Origin: UBA710 sp051645705
Lineage (GTDB): Bacteria; Bacillota_I; Bacilli_A; Mycoplasmatales; Metamycoplasmataceae
Direction: 5' to 3'
Length of the DNA: 64,000 nt
Assembly (NCBI GenBank): GCA_051645705.1
Contig: JBOFBU010000002.1
Coordinates: 682,001 to 746,000 of the forward strand
In this document: piece by piece, positions 19,995 to 30,147 of the stretch
Layout: the number at the start of each line of letters is the position of its first letter
Numbering within the stretch: position 1 is the stretch's first letter
Notes under the pieces: model-generated
What the model was told of the DNA's origin: nothing
Database searches by the model: none
The model's input: the letters and a program-made list of their open reading frames with translations, nothing else
Made by a program: the position numbers and the translations under genes

Positions 19995-20017
19995 AAATAA
20001 TAAACATTATTAGAATT
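19990..20017 (+). repeat. Recombination site S1R beside the orphan start codon
   Basis: Plus strand: arm AATTCAAATAA, centre TAAACA, arm TTATTAGAATT; the arms are inverted repeats with one mismatch. The 16-bp core (19995-20010) is the exact inverse of S1L. The codons AAT AAT AAA CAT TAT are in frame with the ATG at 19984. Confidence 0.8.
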
Positions 20018-20037
20018 AAAATGTGTAAATAAAAAAT

Positions 20038-21711
20038 TTATTGTTTTAAATTAAATTCTTCATTTATTTTTTTAGCTAATTCTTTCGATCTATCTTTTAC
20101 AGCCTTTAACATATTGTCAATGCTATCATCTTGTTTTCATAAAGCGGCATTTATTCCATGATCACTTAGATGTTCTTCTATTGAACTATTTTTATTTTCT
20201 TTATACTCATTAAAATAAGAAGAAAATTTCTTATTTTTTATTTTCTGATTTGTATTTTTATTTATAGGTGTTAAATTAGAATAAGAAGATATTATTTTTG
20301 AAATTTCTGCTTGATTATATCCATCTTCTTTTTTATAGCCTTCTCTTGGAAAAATATGATGTAAATCATATTCATTATTAATAGTAGTTCCCTCTAAAAA
20401 ATCATTCTTTTTTCATAAAAAAGAAGTTATTAGTTTTGCTACCATATCGTTTTTGGATGACTCATCTAATTCTTCAAAAAAATAATTTTCTTTTATTTCT
20501 TTCGTTTTAAAATTATTTAAATGTTCATCTATAATATTTTGTTTACCTGAAAGCAATGAATTTATGAACAAAATATTTTTTTCCAGAACGGCATTTGTAT
20601 TTTTTTCATATGAGTGATTAATACATAATAAGCCTATATATTTTTTAATTTGAGAAATTTCATTATTAACTAAGGGCTTGTTTTCATTTTTAAAAAATAA
20701 ATAAATACATCACTTAACAATATTTTTAGATGGAATAGTTTTTGTTGAAAATCCGATTTTATTAAATAAAAAATCTTCGGCTAATCATAATGATTTTTTT
20801 CATTTTTCAATAGTTTCATTTATTATTTTTTCATCACTAACTTCAAAATGAATTTTATCTTTAGACTTTAAAATAGGAGTATCTGATACAACAAGAAAAA
20901 TAGAATCTAAAAGAGTTTCATTATCAATTATTTGTATATCAAATCCTTTTTTATATTCTGGTAAATCTTTAAAAATATTTTCTAAATATATTCCAAAAGT
21001 ATTTCATTTTGCATTAACTATATCAAAAACACTAAGTTTTTTTCCTTTTGTATTAATTTTTTCAAATACATTTATAGCATCATCTAGTTCAAAACCATTT
21101 TTAAGACATAACACACCAATACTTAAATCTAAAAATTTATTTTGCACTCTCTCTATTGATCTAAATTTATGTAATTCTTCGCCATATCCAGCTTCTTTTT
21201 CGTTTATTATATTATCAATGTCTTCTGCCTTGCAAAAAATTTCATTGATTTTATATTTGTTTCTGTCTACTATTTTTTCTTTACTTATTGTTTCAAATTC
21301 ATTTGTTTCAAAATTAAAAACAATTTTTGAAAATTTTTTTATATGTTCTTTAAGTTCTAATTTGTCTAATTCATTAAAATAAAAACAAGAAATTAATGTT
21401 GTTAAACGCTGTTGTCCATCAATTACAAATAAGTAATCAGAATGATCTTTATTTTTAGAAATATTTTCAAGAATACTATTTTTAATATCAAACTTATCAT
21501 TAGTTTCTCATAAAATAATATTTCCAATTGGTTCACTTGAAACAATAGAGTTTAAAAGTTCCTTTATATGGTTTTCTTTTCAAACATAATTTCTTTGGAA
21601 TAAAGGAATTTTAATTTTTCCACTCTCTAACTCTGCAAAAATTTCTTTTAATTGTTTTTGATCATTTTTAAATTGTTTATTTGTATTTATTAGCATTGTT
21701 GTATTTTTCAT
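20038..21711 (-). CDS. DUF262/GmrSD-like protein with C-terminal HNH-type domain
   Basis: 557 residues. The N-terminal DUF262 part has IPLFQRNYVWKENHI and the nucleotide-binding/hydrolysis motif DGQQRLTT at 98-105. The C-terminal part has NEYDLHHIFPREGYKK, a DUF1524-type HNH nuclease site. GmrSD-like proteins restrict modified phage DNA (type IV restriction), and related proteins occur in BREX and DNA-phosphorothioate defence. Here it lies between two C5 methyltransferases, consistent with sensing DNA methylation state, but that is inference. A GATAAT box lies six to seven bases before the ATG and no ribosome site is seen, suggesting a leaderless message. UGA is used for Trp. Confidence 0.85.
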
Positions 21712-21763
21712 TTTTTTATTATCGCACAATTTATTTTAAAATCACATTTTTAGAAATTTAATA

Positions 21764-21791
21764 AAGTTAAATAATTGCCATTAATTAACTT
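21764..21791 (+). repeat. Recombination site S2L upstream of the DUF262 gene
   Basis: Plus strand: arm AAGTTAAATAA, centre TTGCCA, arm TTAATTAACTT; the arms are near-perfect inverted repeats. A 15-bp core (21770-21784) is the exact inverse of 21912-21926 in S2R. On the minus strand it contains ATG GCA ATT ATT followed at once by TAA. Confidence 0.7.
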
Positions 21792-21911
21792 TCTTCACAT
21801 TATTTTGGTTATATAAATTTTACATTATTTTAAAAATATTAATTATTGATATTTTTCATACTTATATGTTATTTAAAAAAATACATATATATATATATTT
21901 AATTAATTCCT
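21785..21911. other. Invertible promoter segment 2 between DUF262 gene and methyltransferase 2
   Basis: 127 bp of AT-rich DNA flanked by the 15-bp inverted repeats. The left end, read leftwards, has TATAAC then GAAGAAAG before the ATG-containing repeat; the right end, read rightwards, has only TA-rich sequence and no ribosome site. Inversion would swap which end feeds methyltransferase 2. No ORF is seen inside. Confidence 0.6.
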
Positions 21912-21932
21912 TTAATGGCAATTATTGAACCA
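21905..21932 (-). repeat. Recombination site S2R overlapping the start of methyltransferase 2
   Basis: Minus strand: arm TGGTTCAATAA, centre TTGCCA, arm TTAAAGGAATT. On the plus strand the ATG at 21915-21917 spans the arm/centre boundary, so the first codons of the gene are part of the site. Confidence 0.7.
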
Positions 21933-23195
21933 ATAAAAAGTAAAAACAATAAAATTTTAAAGGTTTTTGAAACATTTAGTGGAATTGGTGCTCAACATAA
22001 GGCGCTAGAAATTATAAAAAAGTTATTTGGTTATGAATATGAAATAGTAGGAACAAGTGAATGAGATGTAGATGCTATTATTTCATATGCTGCAATTCAT
22101 TATCCTGATTTTGATAAAAATATTAAAAATTATGATGAAGAAACTATTGATAATTATTTAAAAGATTTTTCCCATTCTTTTTCAGGAAAGAGTGAAATAG
22201 ATTTTTCAAAAATAAAAGGAATGGACCTAAAAAAGAAAATAATTTATTGAAAAGCTCATAACATATCAAAAAATATGGGAAACATTTTATTAATAAAGGG
22301 AAAAGAGCTTCACAAAAAAATTGGTGATATTGACCTTATAACTTATTCTTTTCCTTGCCAAGATTTATCAATAGCTGGATCATTACACGGATTTAATAAT
22401 GGAATGGCAAAAAATTCTAATACAAGATCTGGTTTACTTTGACAAATTGGAAGAATTTTAAAAGAATTAAAATCTATAGACAAACTTCCTAGATTTCTTT
22501 TATTAGAAAATGTTGCCAATATGATAAGTAAGAAACATAAAAGTGATTATATAGAATGAAAAAAGGAACTCAAAAAAATTGGATATTCAACAAAAACATA
22601 TGTTTTGAATGCAAAAAATTATGGACTTCCTCAAAATAGAAATAGAGTATATGCCATTTCTATATTAGGAAATTATAAAGTTGACAAAGAATTTGAAATT
22701 TTAGATAAAAATATCTTTCCTGAAAAAATTGAGAAAATGGTTGAGATAAAACAAACTGATTTAAAAAAAATTATTAAACAAGATTATGAAAATAAACAAT
22801 ATAGAGATGAAGCTATAGAAGCAACTCCCAATAGAACAAAATCAAGAAAATTAATGTTTGAAAAAAATTATAAATTAAATAATTTTGATCAATATAAATA
22901 TTCTAGAACCGTTACAACCAAACAAGATAGACATCCAAATGCGGGAATAATAAATCTTGAAAATAGTATTCTTTCAAATGATAATAATAAATTAAAAGCA
23001 AATTATCGGTTTATTACACCAAGAGAAGCATATTTGCTTATGGGATTTACCGAAAAGGATTTTAATAATATTAAAAAACTAAATCTAATTAAAAAAGAAA
23101 AATTATATCAACAAGCAGGAAACTCGATAGCAGTTTCAACTATAGCACATGTTTTAAAAATTATTCAAGAACTAAATAATAAGGAGAAGTATTAA
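21915..23195 (+). CDS. C5-cytosine DNA methyltransferase 2
   Basis: 426 residues with motif I FSGIG at 21-25, catalytic Cys148 in SFPCQD, ENVANM, QNRNRVYAIS, a target-recognition region and C-terminal QQAGNSIAVSTIAHVLKII. It belongs to the same subfamily as methyltransferase 1 but the recognition region differs, so another target is likely. The ATG lies inside the inverted repeat S2R and no ribosome-binding site precedes it in the present orientation. The next gene begins directly at the base after its stop, and AAGGAG just before serves that gene. No classical restriction partner is adjacent unless the 176-residue or DUF262 proteins downstream fill that role. Confidence 0.9.
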
Positions 23196-23726
23196 ATGAA
23201 AGAAATAGGAAATAAATTTTCAATAATAGGAACTAATCCTGATAAATATATAGAAAACTATTTAATAATTTTTACAAATATTGGAAAACAAGAAGAGATT
23301 TATATTGATAAAGCAAATAATAATCTTAAATATAATAATTTTATTATTAAATCATTTAATAGCGATACAACGTTGAGGCAAAATATTGATTGTTGAGTAT
23401 CTCTTGGATTATTTATTGAAAAAGATAATAAATTAATCAAAATATATGATGAAGTATCTAGGACGAAATTATATGAAATTATTAAATCAATGTTAATAGC
23501 TGATTCAGATATTAAAAAAATAAATGAATATAGAGACACCATTATATTAAAGTTAATGCATATGTTAAATTTAGATGTAATTAAAAAATATAATCTTAAA
23601 TCTAATACAAAAATAATTACATATTCAGATATAGAAAAAGAAATAGGAAGTTTCGAAAATAAACTAATAAAAGATAAAAAATTTAATGAAATAATAAAAA
23701 TTTTTTGAGGAGAAGAAAATGAATAA
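23196..23726 (+). CDS. Hypothetical protein in methyltransferase/DUF262 operon
   Basis: 176 residues under code 4, starting MKEIGNKFSIIGTNPD directly after the methyltransferase stop and ending eight bases inside the next gene. Mixed alpha/beta composition, no membrane segment, no recognised nuclease motif. The tight coupling on both sides suggests a subunit or recognition partner of the neighbouring defence proteins. Function unknown. Confidence 0.7.
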
Positions 23727-26088
23727 AACAATAAATAAAAATTTTAGTTTTTTATTGAAAGAAGATGTTAATTTCGATTGCAAAGAACAAATAATAACAA
23801 TTATAAATAAAATACATGAAAGAATTAATAAAAAAGATTTTAGTGATGCATTAATTAATTTAAGAAGAATTGTTGAGATGACATTAAGAGAATATTTAGA
23901 TAAAAAAGGACATGATACATTAAATTTAAATTTCTCATCATTAATTAGTTTATTTAAAGAAAATTATGGAAATACTTTTAATTATGAAATTATAGATTCT
24001 TTTTATAATATTAAAAAATGAGGAAATCATGAAGCACACAATAGAACTAATAAAGTTCTGTTGTCAGAAATTATTATTGCCTTAAAAAATACTAGAGAAA
24101 TTATTATATATTTATTTTTAAACAATGAAAAACAATTAGAATTTGATGAACCTATTTATTATAAAAATACAAATGAAGAAATTGAGGACATTAGAATAAT
24201 CAGTAGTAATGAAAATAATCTAATACATAATAATGATATTGAAATTAATAAAAGTAAATTATATGATTTAATGACTATTGAAAATCAGTTTTTGCAAATT
24301 CCTATTTATCAAAGAGGATATTCTTGAGAGGAGGAACAAATAGAAATTCTTTTTAATGATATAAAGAGTAGATATAATGATAATTCGGTTCATTATTTTG
24401 GTAATATAGCAGGGAAAATAATTCCACCTAAAAATTATAATATTTCTAATAATAATAAAACTAATGTAAAGATAATTGATGGACAACAAAGATTAACTAC
24501 TTCATTTTTATTTATATGTGCAATAAGAGATATTTTAAAGGAGAGGGTTTCTAATATAGAAAATGAAAAACTTATTAATGATATCTTAAGAAAAGATATA
24601 GAAAATTATTTTGTTAATCCTGGAGGAACAGAGGATAATAATAGAACATTTAAAAAAATATTAAATGGTGATATTTTAAATATAAATAAAAATAATAAAT
24701 ATTTTATTAATTATTGAAAATTCAAAGAATTAATAATACAGGAAAATTTTGATATTGATTCTTTAAGAGAATTTGCTACTACCTTTGTAATTAAATTCCA
24801 ATTAGGGACAATTTCATTTAATGATAAAACAATTTCAAATAAAAAAGAAATGGAAATTTTTGAAAATTTAAATTCTAAGGGAAAAGAACTTGAAATGAGT
24901 GATTTAATTAAAAATTATATTTTTAATTTATGTTCTGAGGAATTACTGCAAAATAAAGATCATGAAATAAAAATTCCTGTTTTATATACTTCCTATGTTT
25001 TAATTGAATTAAAATCTTCTATAATGATTGAAGATTTTTATAGAAGTTTAAGTGAATACAATAATGGTCAAGAAATATCTAAGAATAGACAAATACAATT
25101 TAGCAATTTTAAAGATTCAATAACTAATTTATTTAAATTAGATAAACAAGAAGAATTTAAAGTAATAGACGAATATGAAAAATTCTTAAAAAAAATGAAT
25201 ATTTATGTAATTCTATTTAATGATTTAATGAATAATAATGGTGAAATTTATGGAAAAATACTAGGAATTGACTTAATTATAAAATTATGTGGAGATAAAA
25301 AGAAAATAAAATTATTTGTAGGATTATTATTTTTAGTTATAGATATACTAAAACATAATTCTCCACTAGATGAATATGAAAGTCTAAAAGATTTTTTAAA
25401 AAGAATTGTTACTTTAAAAACAAAAAAAGAAATTTTTAATTTATTTTTATATTTGATGAAAGCTATAACCAAAAATTCTATAGTTACCGGTCAGGGAGAT
25501 TCATCCTTTAGAAGAAACGTTACTGAAACTATTTTTATTATTAAAAAAGAATTATTTAAAAATGCAGAAATTAGAATTTTAGATTTACTAGAAATGTTAA
25601 AAAATAAAATTAAAAAATTCATAAATACTGATGAAGAATTTAAAGTTAGTCTTTTAAATAATAATAAAAATAGAAAAGCTATAACTTGATTATTAGTCTT
25701 AACAGAATGAGAACTATCTGACTTTAGTAATGGTGGACAGATAATAAATTATGAAAATCCTACAGTAGAACATGTAATGCCTGAAAAAAATGAAAAATGA
25801 TTAGATACAATAAAAAAAGAACAAAATTGAGAACAAAATTTTCCTTTTATGTTAAATAAAATTGGGAATTATTTTATTATTAATAAACCAAAAAACTCAT
25901 CAGCAAGCAATTATTCTTTTTTAAAAAAGAAAGAAATCTATAAAGAAAATAGTTCTCCTCTTTATAAAAATAATGATCAAAATATTGATATTTGAAGACA
26001 AGAAAAATGAACATTTGATATCATAGAAAAAAGATCTATAGCATTAGTTAATTACATTTGTGAAAAAGTTATTAAACATAATAATTAA
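23719..26088 (+). CDS. DUF4145-like + DUF262 + DUF1524-like defence protein
   Basis: 789 residues with three parts. Residues about 25-130 (RINKKDFSDALINLRRIVE... WGNHEAHN) resemble DUF4145, a HEPN-like helical domain often fused to restriction proteins. Residues about 185-400 are DUF262, with IPIYQRGYSWEEEQI and DGQQRLTT at 254-261 and the SKGKELEMSDLIKNYIF segment. The C-terminus has NPTVEHVMPEKNEKW (His685) and NKIGNYFIINKPKNSSASN, the DUF1524 nuclease signature. GAGGAG precedes the ATG, which overlaps the upstream gene. It should act as a GmrSD-type nuclease; the target is unknown. Its 3' end overlaps the convergent membrane-protein gene by 17 bases. Confidence 0.82.
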
Positions 26089-27853
26089 TTTCTTTTTGAT
26101 AATATTTCTTTGAAATAATAATCATTTTAGTAGTTGTATATATGCCAACTAAGGTGGCCGTTAAAGCAACAGGGAAGGTTCAGGCATCAAGATATCTAAA
26201 TGGATTATTAGCTCCCATTTGTTCGGCTAAAGGAGAAATTGAAAATATTGCTCCAAAACCAATAATTCCAAAAACGATTATAAAATAGACAATACAGATA
26301 AGTAATGGACTCATTTGTTTTTTACTAATATTAACTGTACTTGGAAGACATACACTTCAGATTGAACAAAAAATACCATAAATAGATATATAAAGAAAAC
26401 TAAATGAAGTAAAGTTTTCTTTTTTAAATAAAAGCATTAAAAGATTAGTTGGATGTTGAACATCATAACTTGATCTATATAGCAATAATCCTTTAATTAA
26501 TTCCACATCATATGAAGTATATGAAACATAATTTATAAGTCATTGCTTATATTCGAGAGGATTATTTAAAATAGTAATTAATTTAATATTATTTTCAATT
26601 AGTCAATTTTCTCAAAGAGGATCTTGAAAAAGAATAACTAGATATTGTTTAACATCTTCAATATTATTCGGATCAAAATTTGGCAAGATAGGAGGAAATG
26701 TTGTAGGTGGCAAAGTTATTTTATCACTAATTCCTGGAGGAAGCTGAGGTATTTGTCAAATATAAGAATCATTAATTGTATAAAGTTTTGCTAATGGTTC
26801 TACTAAAAACCTTCCTATAATTACGAAGATAGTAGTTATTAAAACTGAAATCCCTACAAGATATCAAGATTTTCATATTTTAATATTTGTTGTTTCTTTA
26901 TTAGCTAAATTATAAATATCATTATATTTTATAGCATCGGAAAATCCGATTGCAACTCAAGGAATTAAATACATTAGATTAAACCAAATTACTCTTGACA
27001 TTTGGTATGAAAGAGGAACAAATTCTCCTAGTTTTGCACTCATAAAGAAATTTAAAAATAATAAAGCTAATCCTTTAAATAGAGATAAAGAAATTCCTGA
27101 AATAGATTCTTGCATTATTTTATATTGTTTTCTTTTTCCTTTTTCAAAGATTCTAAAACGTCAAATAAAGGTGAATTTGTTTTTATAAACAATATAAATA
27201 AAAAAACCTGTTGTTGTAATTAAGGAAACAATGGATAAACCTAGTCCAATTCCTAAAGCGCTTAGATTTGCCACTATTCCTAATAAATAAGACAATAAAA
27301 GAGTAAAGAAACATTTCCAGACAAATAAAAAAATACAATGTAATTTATTTTTTTTAAAAATTAGTAAAAATAAATAAGCTTCAATCGAACTAAGAATTAC
27401 AAAACCTAGAGAACCTAACATAAAATCAATTCCATATTCTAGAGTCGCTATAGTATTTGGCCGATTACATGAATAGTGTAAATAAAAAAAAGAGGAAACG
27501 GCATAAATAAGAGCACAAGTCATTCCCATGATTAATGTAGATCTTATACTCATTCAAAATGATTTATTTACATTTTCTTTTTGATCATTACTAAAAATAA
27601 AAAATAAGGATGTAGCAAAAGATACTCCTAATTGAGCAAAGGTTAATTGAAATGTTGCCGTATATCCAACACCAGTTACTACTTGCGCTCCAACTTCGGG
27701 AACAAAAGCACTTATAATACAAAATAAAAGAGGAAAAAGACAATTAAAAAAAGAAAAGATAATAAAAATATTTCCCCTAGAAAGAGTTTTTCAGGCATCT
27801 TTTTGAACTAAATTAAAAGTAGTTTTTCTTTTAATTAAATTATTTTTTTGCAT
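26072..27853 (-). CDS. Polytopic membrane protein, possibly MATE-like
   Basis: 593 residues with about 12 hydrophobic segments and UGA for Trp. An N-terminal basic stretch is followed by a long first helix and GVGYTATFQLTFAQLGVSFATS; a hydrophilic Pro-rich loop (about residues 385-410) separates later helices. The even helix pattern and length recall polysaccharide/drug exporters of the MATE/MVF superfamily, but I see no decisive motif. It is a single gene between convergent DUF262 and mupG, and the substrate is unknown. Confidence 0.7.
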
Positions 27854-27936
27854 GCAAATATTATAAAATAATAAATTTTAAAAATTCTCTGTTTTTTATA
27901 TATTTTGCACAAAGAAAATAAAGAGAAAAAATTAAT

Positions 27937-27975
27937 AAAAAAAATAAACAAATCTTTTTTTAGATTTATTTATTT
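27937..27975 (-). terminator. Terminator downstream of mupG
   Basis: The stem AAATCT (27950-27955) with AGATTT (27962-27967), extended by AATAAA/TTTATT after one mismatch; on the minus strand it is followed by a T run. Confidence 0.6.
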
Positions 27976-27991
27976 TTGTAAATTAAAGTTA

Positions 27992-29077
27992 TTATTTTTT
28001 TTCACTAAATTTGAAAAATTGTCATGGCTTTATATAATCTAGTAAGAATAATTCATTATCAACAATCTTTGCAATATTATTTTTTCTTTGTTTAGGATCT
28101 AAGTGGTTTTTCTTAACAAGATGTAATTCCCCTTTATATTGACCAAAGTTTTCATTACCAATAGCAATTGTTCCTCTTGGTATTTCCTTTAATAAATTAT
28201 GTGGTTTAAATTCTTCTTTAGCAAATTTAATTCTTGGCATAGTTGATCTTATTAAAAATTCAGAAACATCTCCTCTATTAAAATGTTCTTCATCTAATAC
28301 AATTTTCTTTTCAATATCAGTTGCTTCTTTTGTAAATTCAACATTGAAAGTTATTTTTTTTCCAATTTCAGATATTCTTTTAAGTTCTTTTTCTGAAGCA
28401 AATGAATTACCAATAATAATATCATCTACTAAATCTAATAATAAATAATGTTTTACTTGGACTTCAATTGGTAAATTTCTGTGTATCTCAAGTGTACATA
28501 AACCATCCATAATTGGTCAAGGACCTATTTTACCTTCTTGAGATGTAACAAAAGCGGCACTTCTTATTCCTAATTCTTTATATTGTTTAGAAGTTTTAAT
28601 AAAATGTTCAAGTGAAAGACCTGAATATTCCATTGGATAAAAATTATGACATCCAATTAATTTTTTTCTATTAGGTTCAAAAGATAAAATATTATTTACA
28701 TATTTTGTTCCAGAAGACATATTAATTTCAATATCTAAATCTTGTGGATTGTATGTCATAATAGCTTCTTTTTGTCCGTCAAAACCAACATCTAATCTAA
28801 TTCCTGTAGCTCCTAATTCTTTAAAAAAAGATAAATCTTCATAAGAAATTTCTAATTTTGAAAATACATTTGGAGCAATATCTAAAATTACTTCCATTCC
28901 TAATGAAGTTGCTAAACCTAAAATTTCTTGAAAATCTTTTTTGATTTTTTCTTTTGGTTCATCAACAGATAATAAACAACTAAAAATTCTTTTAAATCCA
29001 TATTTATGAGCTAATTTAATATAAGCTAAAATATCCTCTTTTTTACTTTTATCTGGGTATATTGAAATTCCTAACAT
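27992..29077 (-). CDS. mupG: DUF871/MupG-family 6-phospho-glycosidase
   Basis: 361 residues, continuous through a UGA(Trp) at about residue 188. The N-terminal TIM-barrel part has MLGISIYPDKSKKEDILAYI, RIFSCLLSV, ATGIRLDVGFDG, NNILSFEPNRKKLIGCHNFYP, and the C-terminal part has IAIGNENFGQYKGELHL. The family includes S. aureus MupG, which hydrolyses MurNAc-6P-GlcNAc taken up by a PTS. AAAGGAG precedes the ATG. The adjacent PTS IIA supports a phospho-disaccharide substrate. A wall-less cell would use it on scavenged sugars; the true substrate is open. Confidence 0.85.
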
Positions 29078-29101
29078 TTTCTCTCCTTTAAATTTAAATT
29101 A

Positions 29102-29422
29102 TTATTTAATTTTTTTATGTAAATCAATTATTTCAGTTGCCATTAAAATTAATGTTTGTGTTGAAAGTAATTGATCTTCTGCATGCATTAATAGTAAAGG
29201 AATTTTAATTTCCATTCCGGCAGCTTCTTGCTGTACTAATTCCGCATGTTGACGCTCTGCTTCAAGTAATTCTTTATGAGCTTTTTCAATTTTGTTATTA
29301 GCTTCTTCAAAATTACCTTTTTTAGCTTCAAAAATTGCAAGCATTGCTTCTGATTTTGCTTCTCCTGCAAAAGTTATTATTCTAAAACTAATTTCTCCTA
29401 ATTGTTCATATGTATAAGACAT
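29102..29422 (-). CDS. PTS lactose/cellobiose-type EIIA
   Basis: 106 residues, helical, with the phospho-accepting His80 in LLLMHAEDQLLS and the family start YEQLGEISFRIITFAGEAKSEAM. It relays phosphate from HPr to an EIIB; no EIIB or EIIC is present in the window. It lies 24 bp upstream of mupG, so the imported phospho-sugar probably feeds that enzyme. It is not linked to the lacZ operon 12 kb away. Confidence 0.92.
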   Translation of the reverse strand: MSYTYEQLGEISFRIITFAGEAKSEAMLAIFEAKKGNFEEANNKIEKAHKELLEAERQHAELVQQEAAGMEIKIPLLLMHAEDQLLSTQTLILMATEIIDLHKKIK

Positions 29423-29520
29423 TTTTATTCCTCTTTTTATAAATTTTTATTTTTAATATTATTATACACTATAATAATTTATAAGTTTTTATTGATAAAA
29501 ATCTTAAAATAGAGGGAAAA

Positions 29521-30147
29521 ATGTTTCACGAAGTTCTTGGTTATTTTGATATGACAATAATATATTTATTTTGCTTATTTCAGCTTTATTACAATTATGT
29601 AACGTTAAAAAAAATAAAGGAATCGAAAAATAAAATAACATGATATCAATTAATAATGGCATACGCTTTTTGAACAGCACCTATAATTTATTCAATTCTT
29701 CCAATGATCGGTTCATTTAATGATAATTTATCTTTTGGTTTCTTTATGCTTTGAATGAGAATACCGCCTATTTCAATTACAGCCCTTATCATTATTTATT
29801 GAACAATTTATTTATTCATTCATAATAAAAAAGTTAATACCAAAGAAAATATTTTACAAACAAATTTTGTTTATAAAAATGATAATTTTGAAAAAATAAT
29901 TTCTTCTAAAAATATTTTTAAAAAGAATGTTGTTAAAGTAGAGAAAAAATATTGTTTAAGAATTAGTAAAGCAAATAGTGAAAAAGAACTTTTAAAAATA
30001 GTTGAAGATATTCAAGGATGATATATTTCTAAAGATAAATTTAGTTGAATGTGATTTAAAAAAAGTGAGCAAACACATAATTTTTATAAACAGATATTTG
30101 ATAATGTTTGTTTTAAAGCAAAAGAAAAATTAAATAATTTTGCTTAA
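29521..30147 (+). CDS. Membrane protein of unknown function
   Basis: 208 residues with six UGA(Trp) codons. Three or four hydrophobic segments occupy residues 1-105 (MTIIYLFCLFQLYYNY, an AYAFWTAPIIYSILP region, ITALIIIYWTIYLFI), followed by a basic soluble domain with GWYISKDKFSWMWFKK. GAGGG precedes the ATG. It converges on the yihY-like gene with stops overlapping by four bases. No family is recognised. Confidence 0.7.

Noticed and set aside
26115..26137. A third possible recombination site (AATAATAATCATTTTAG)
   Set aside because: It resembles the S1 core but lies inside a coding region, has no inverted partner nearby, and such strings are expected by chance in this composition.
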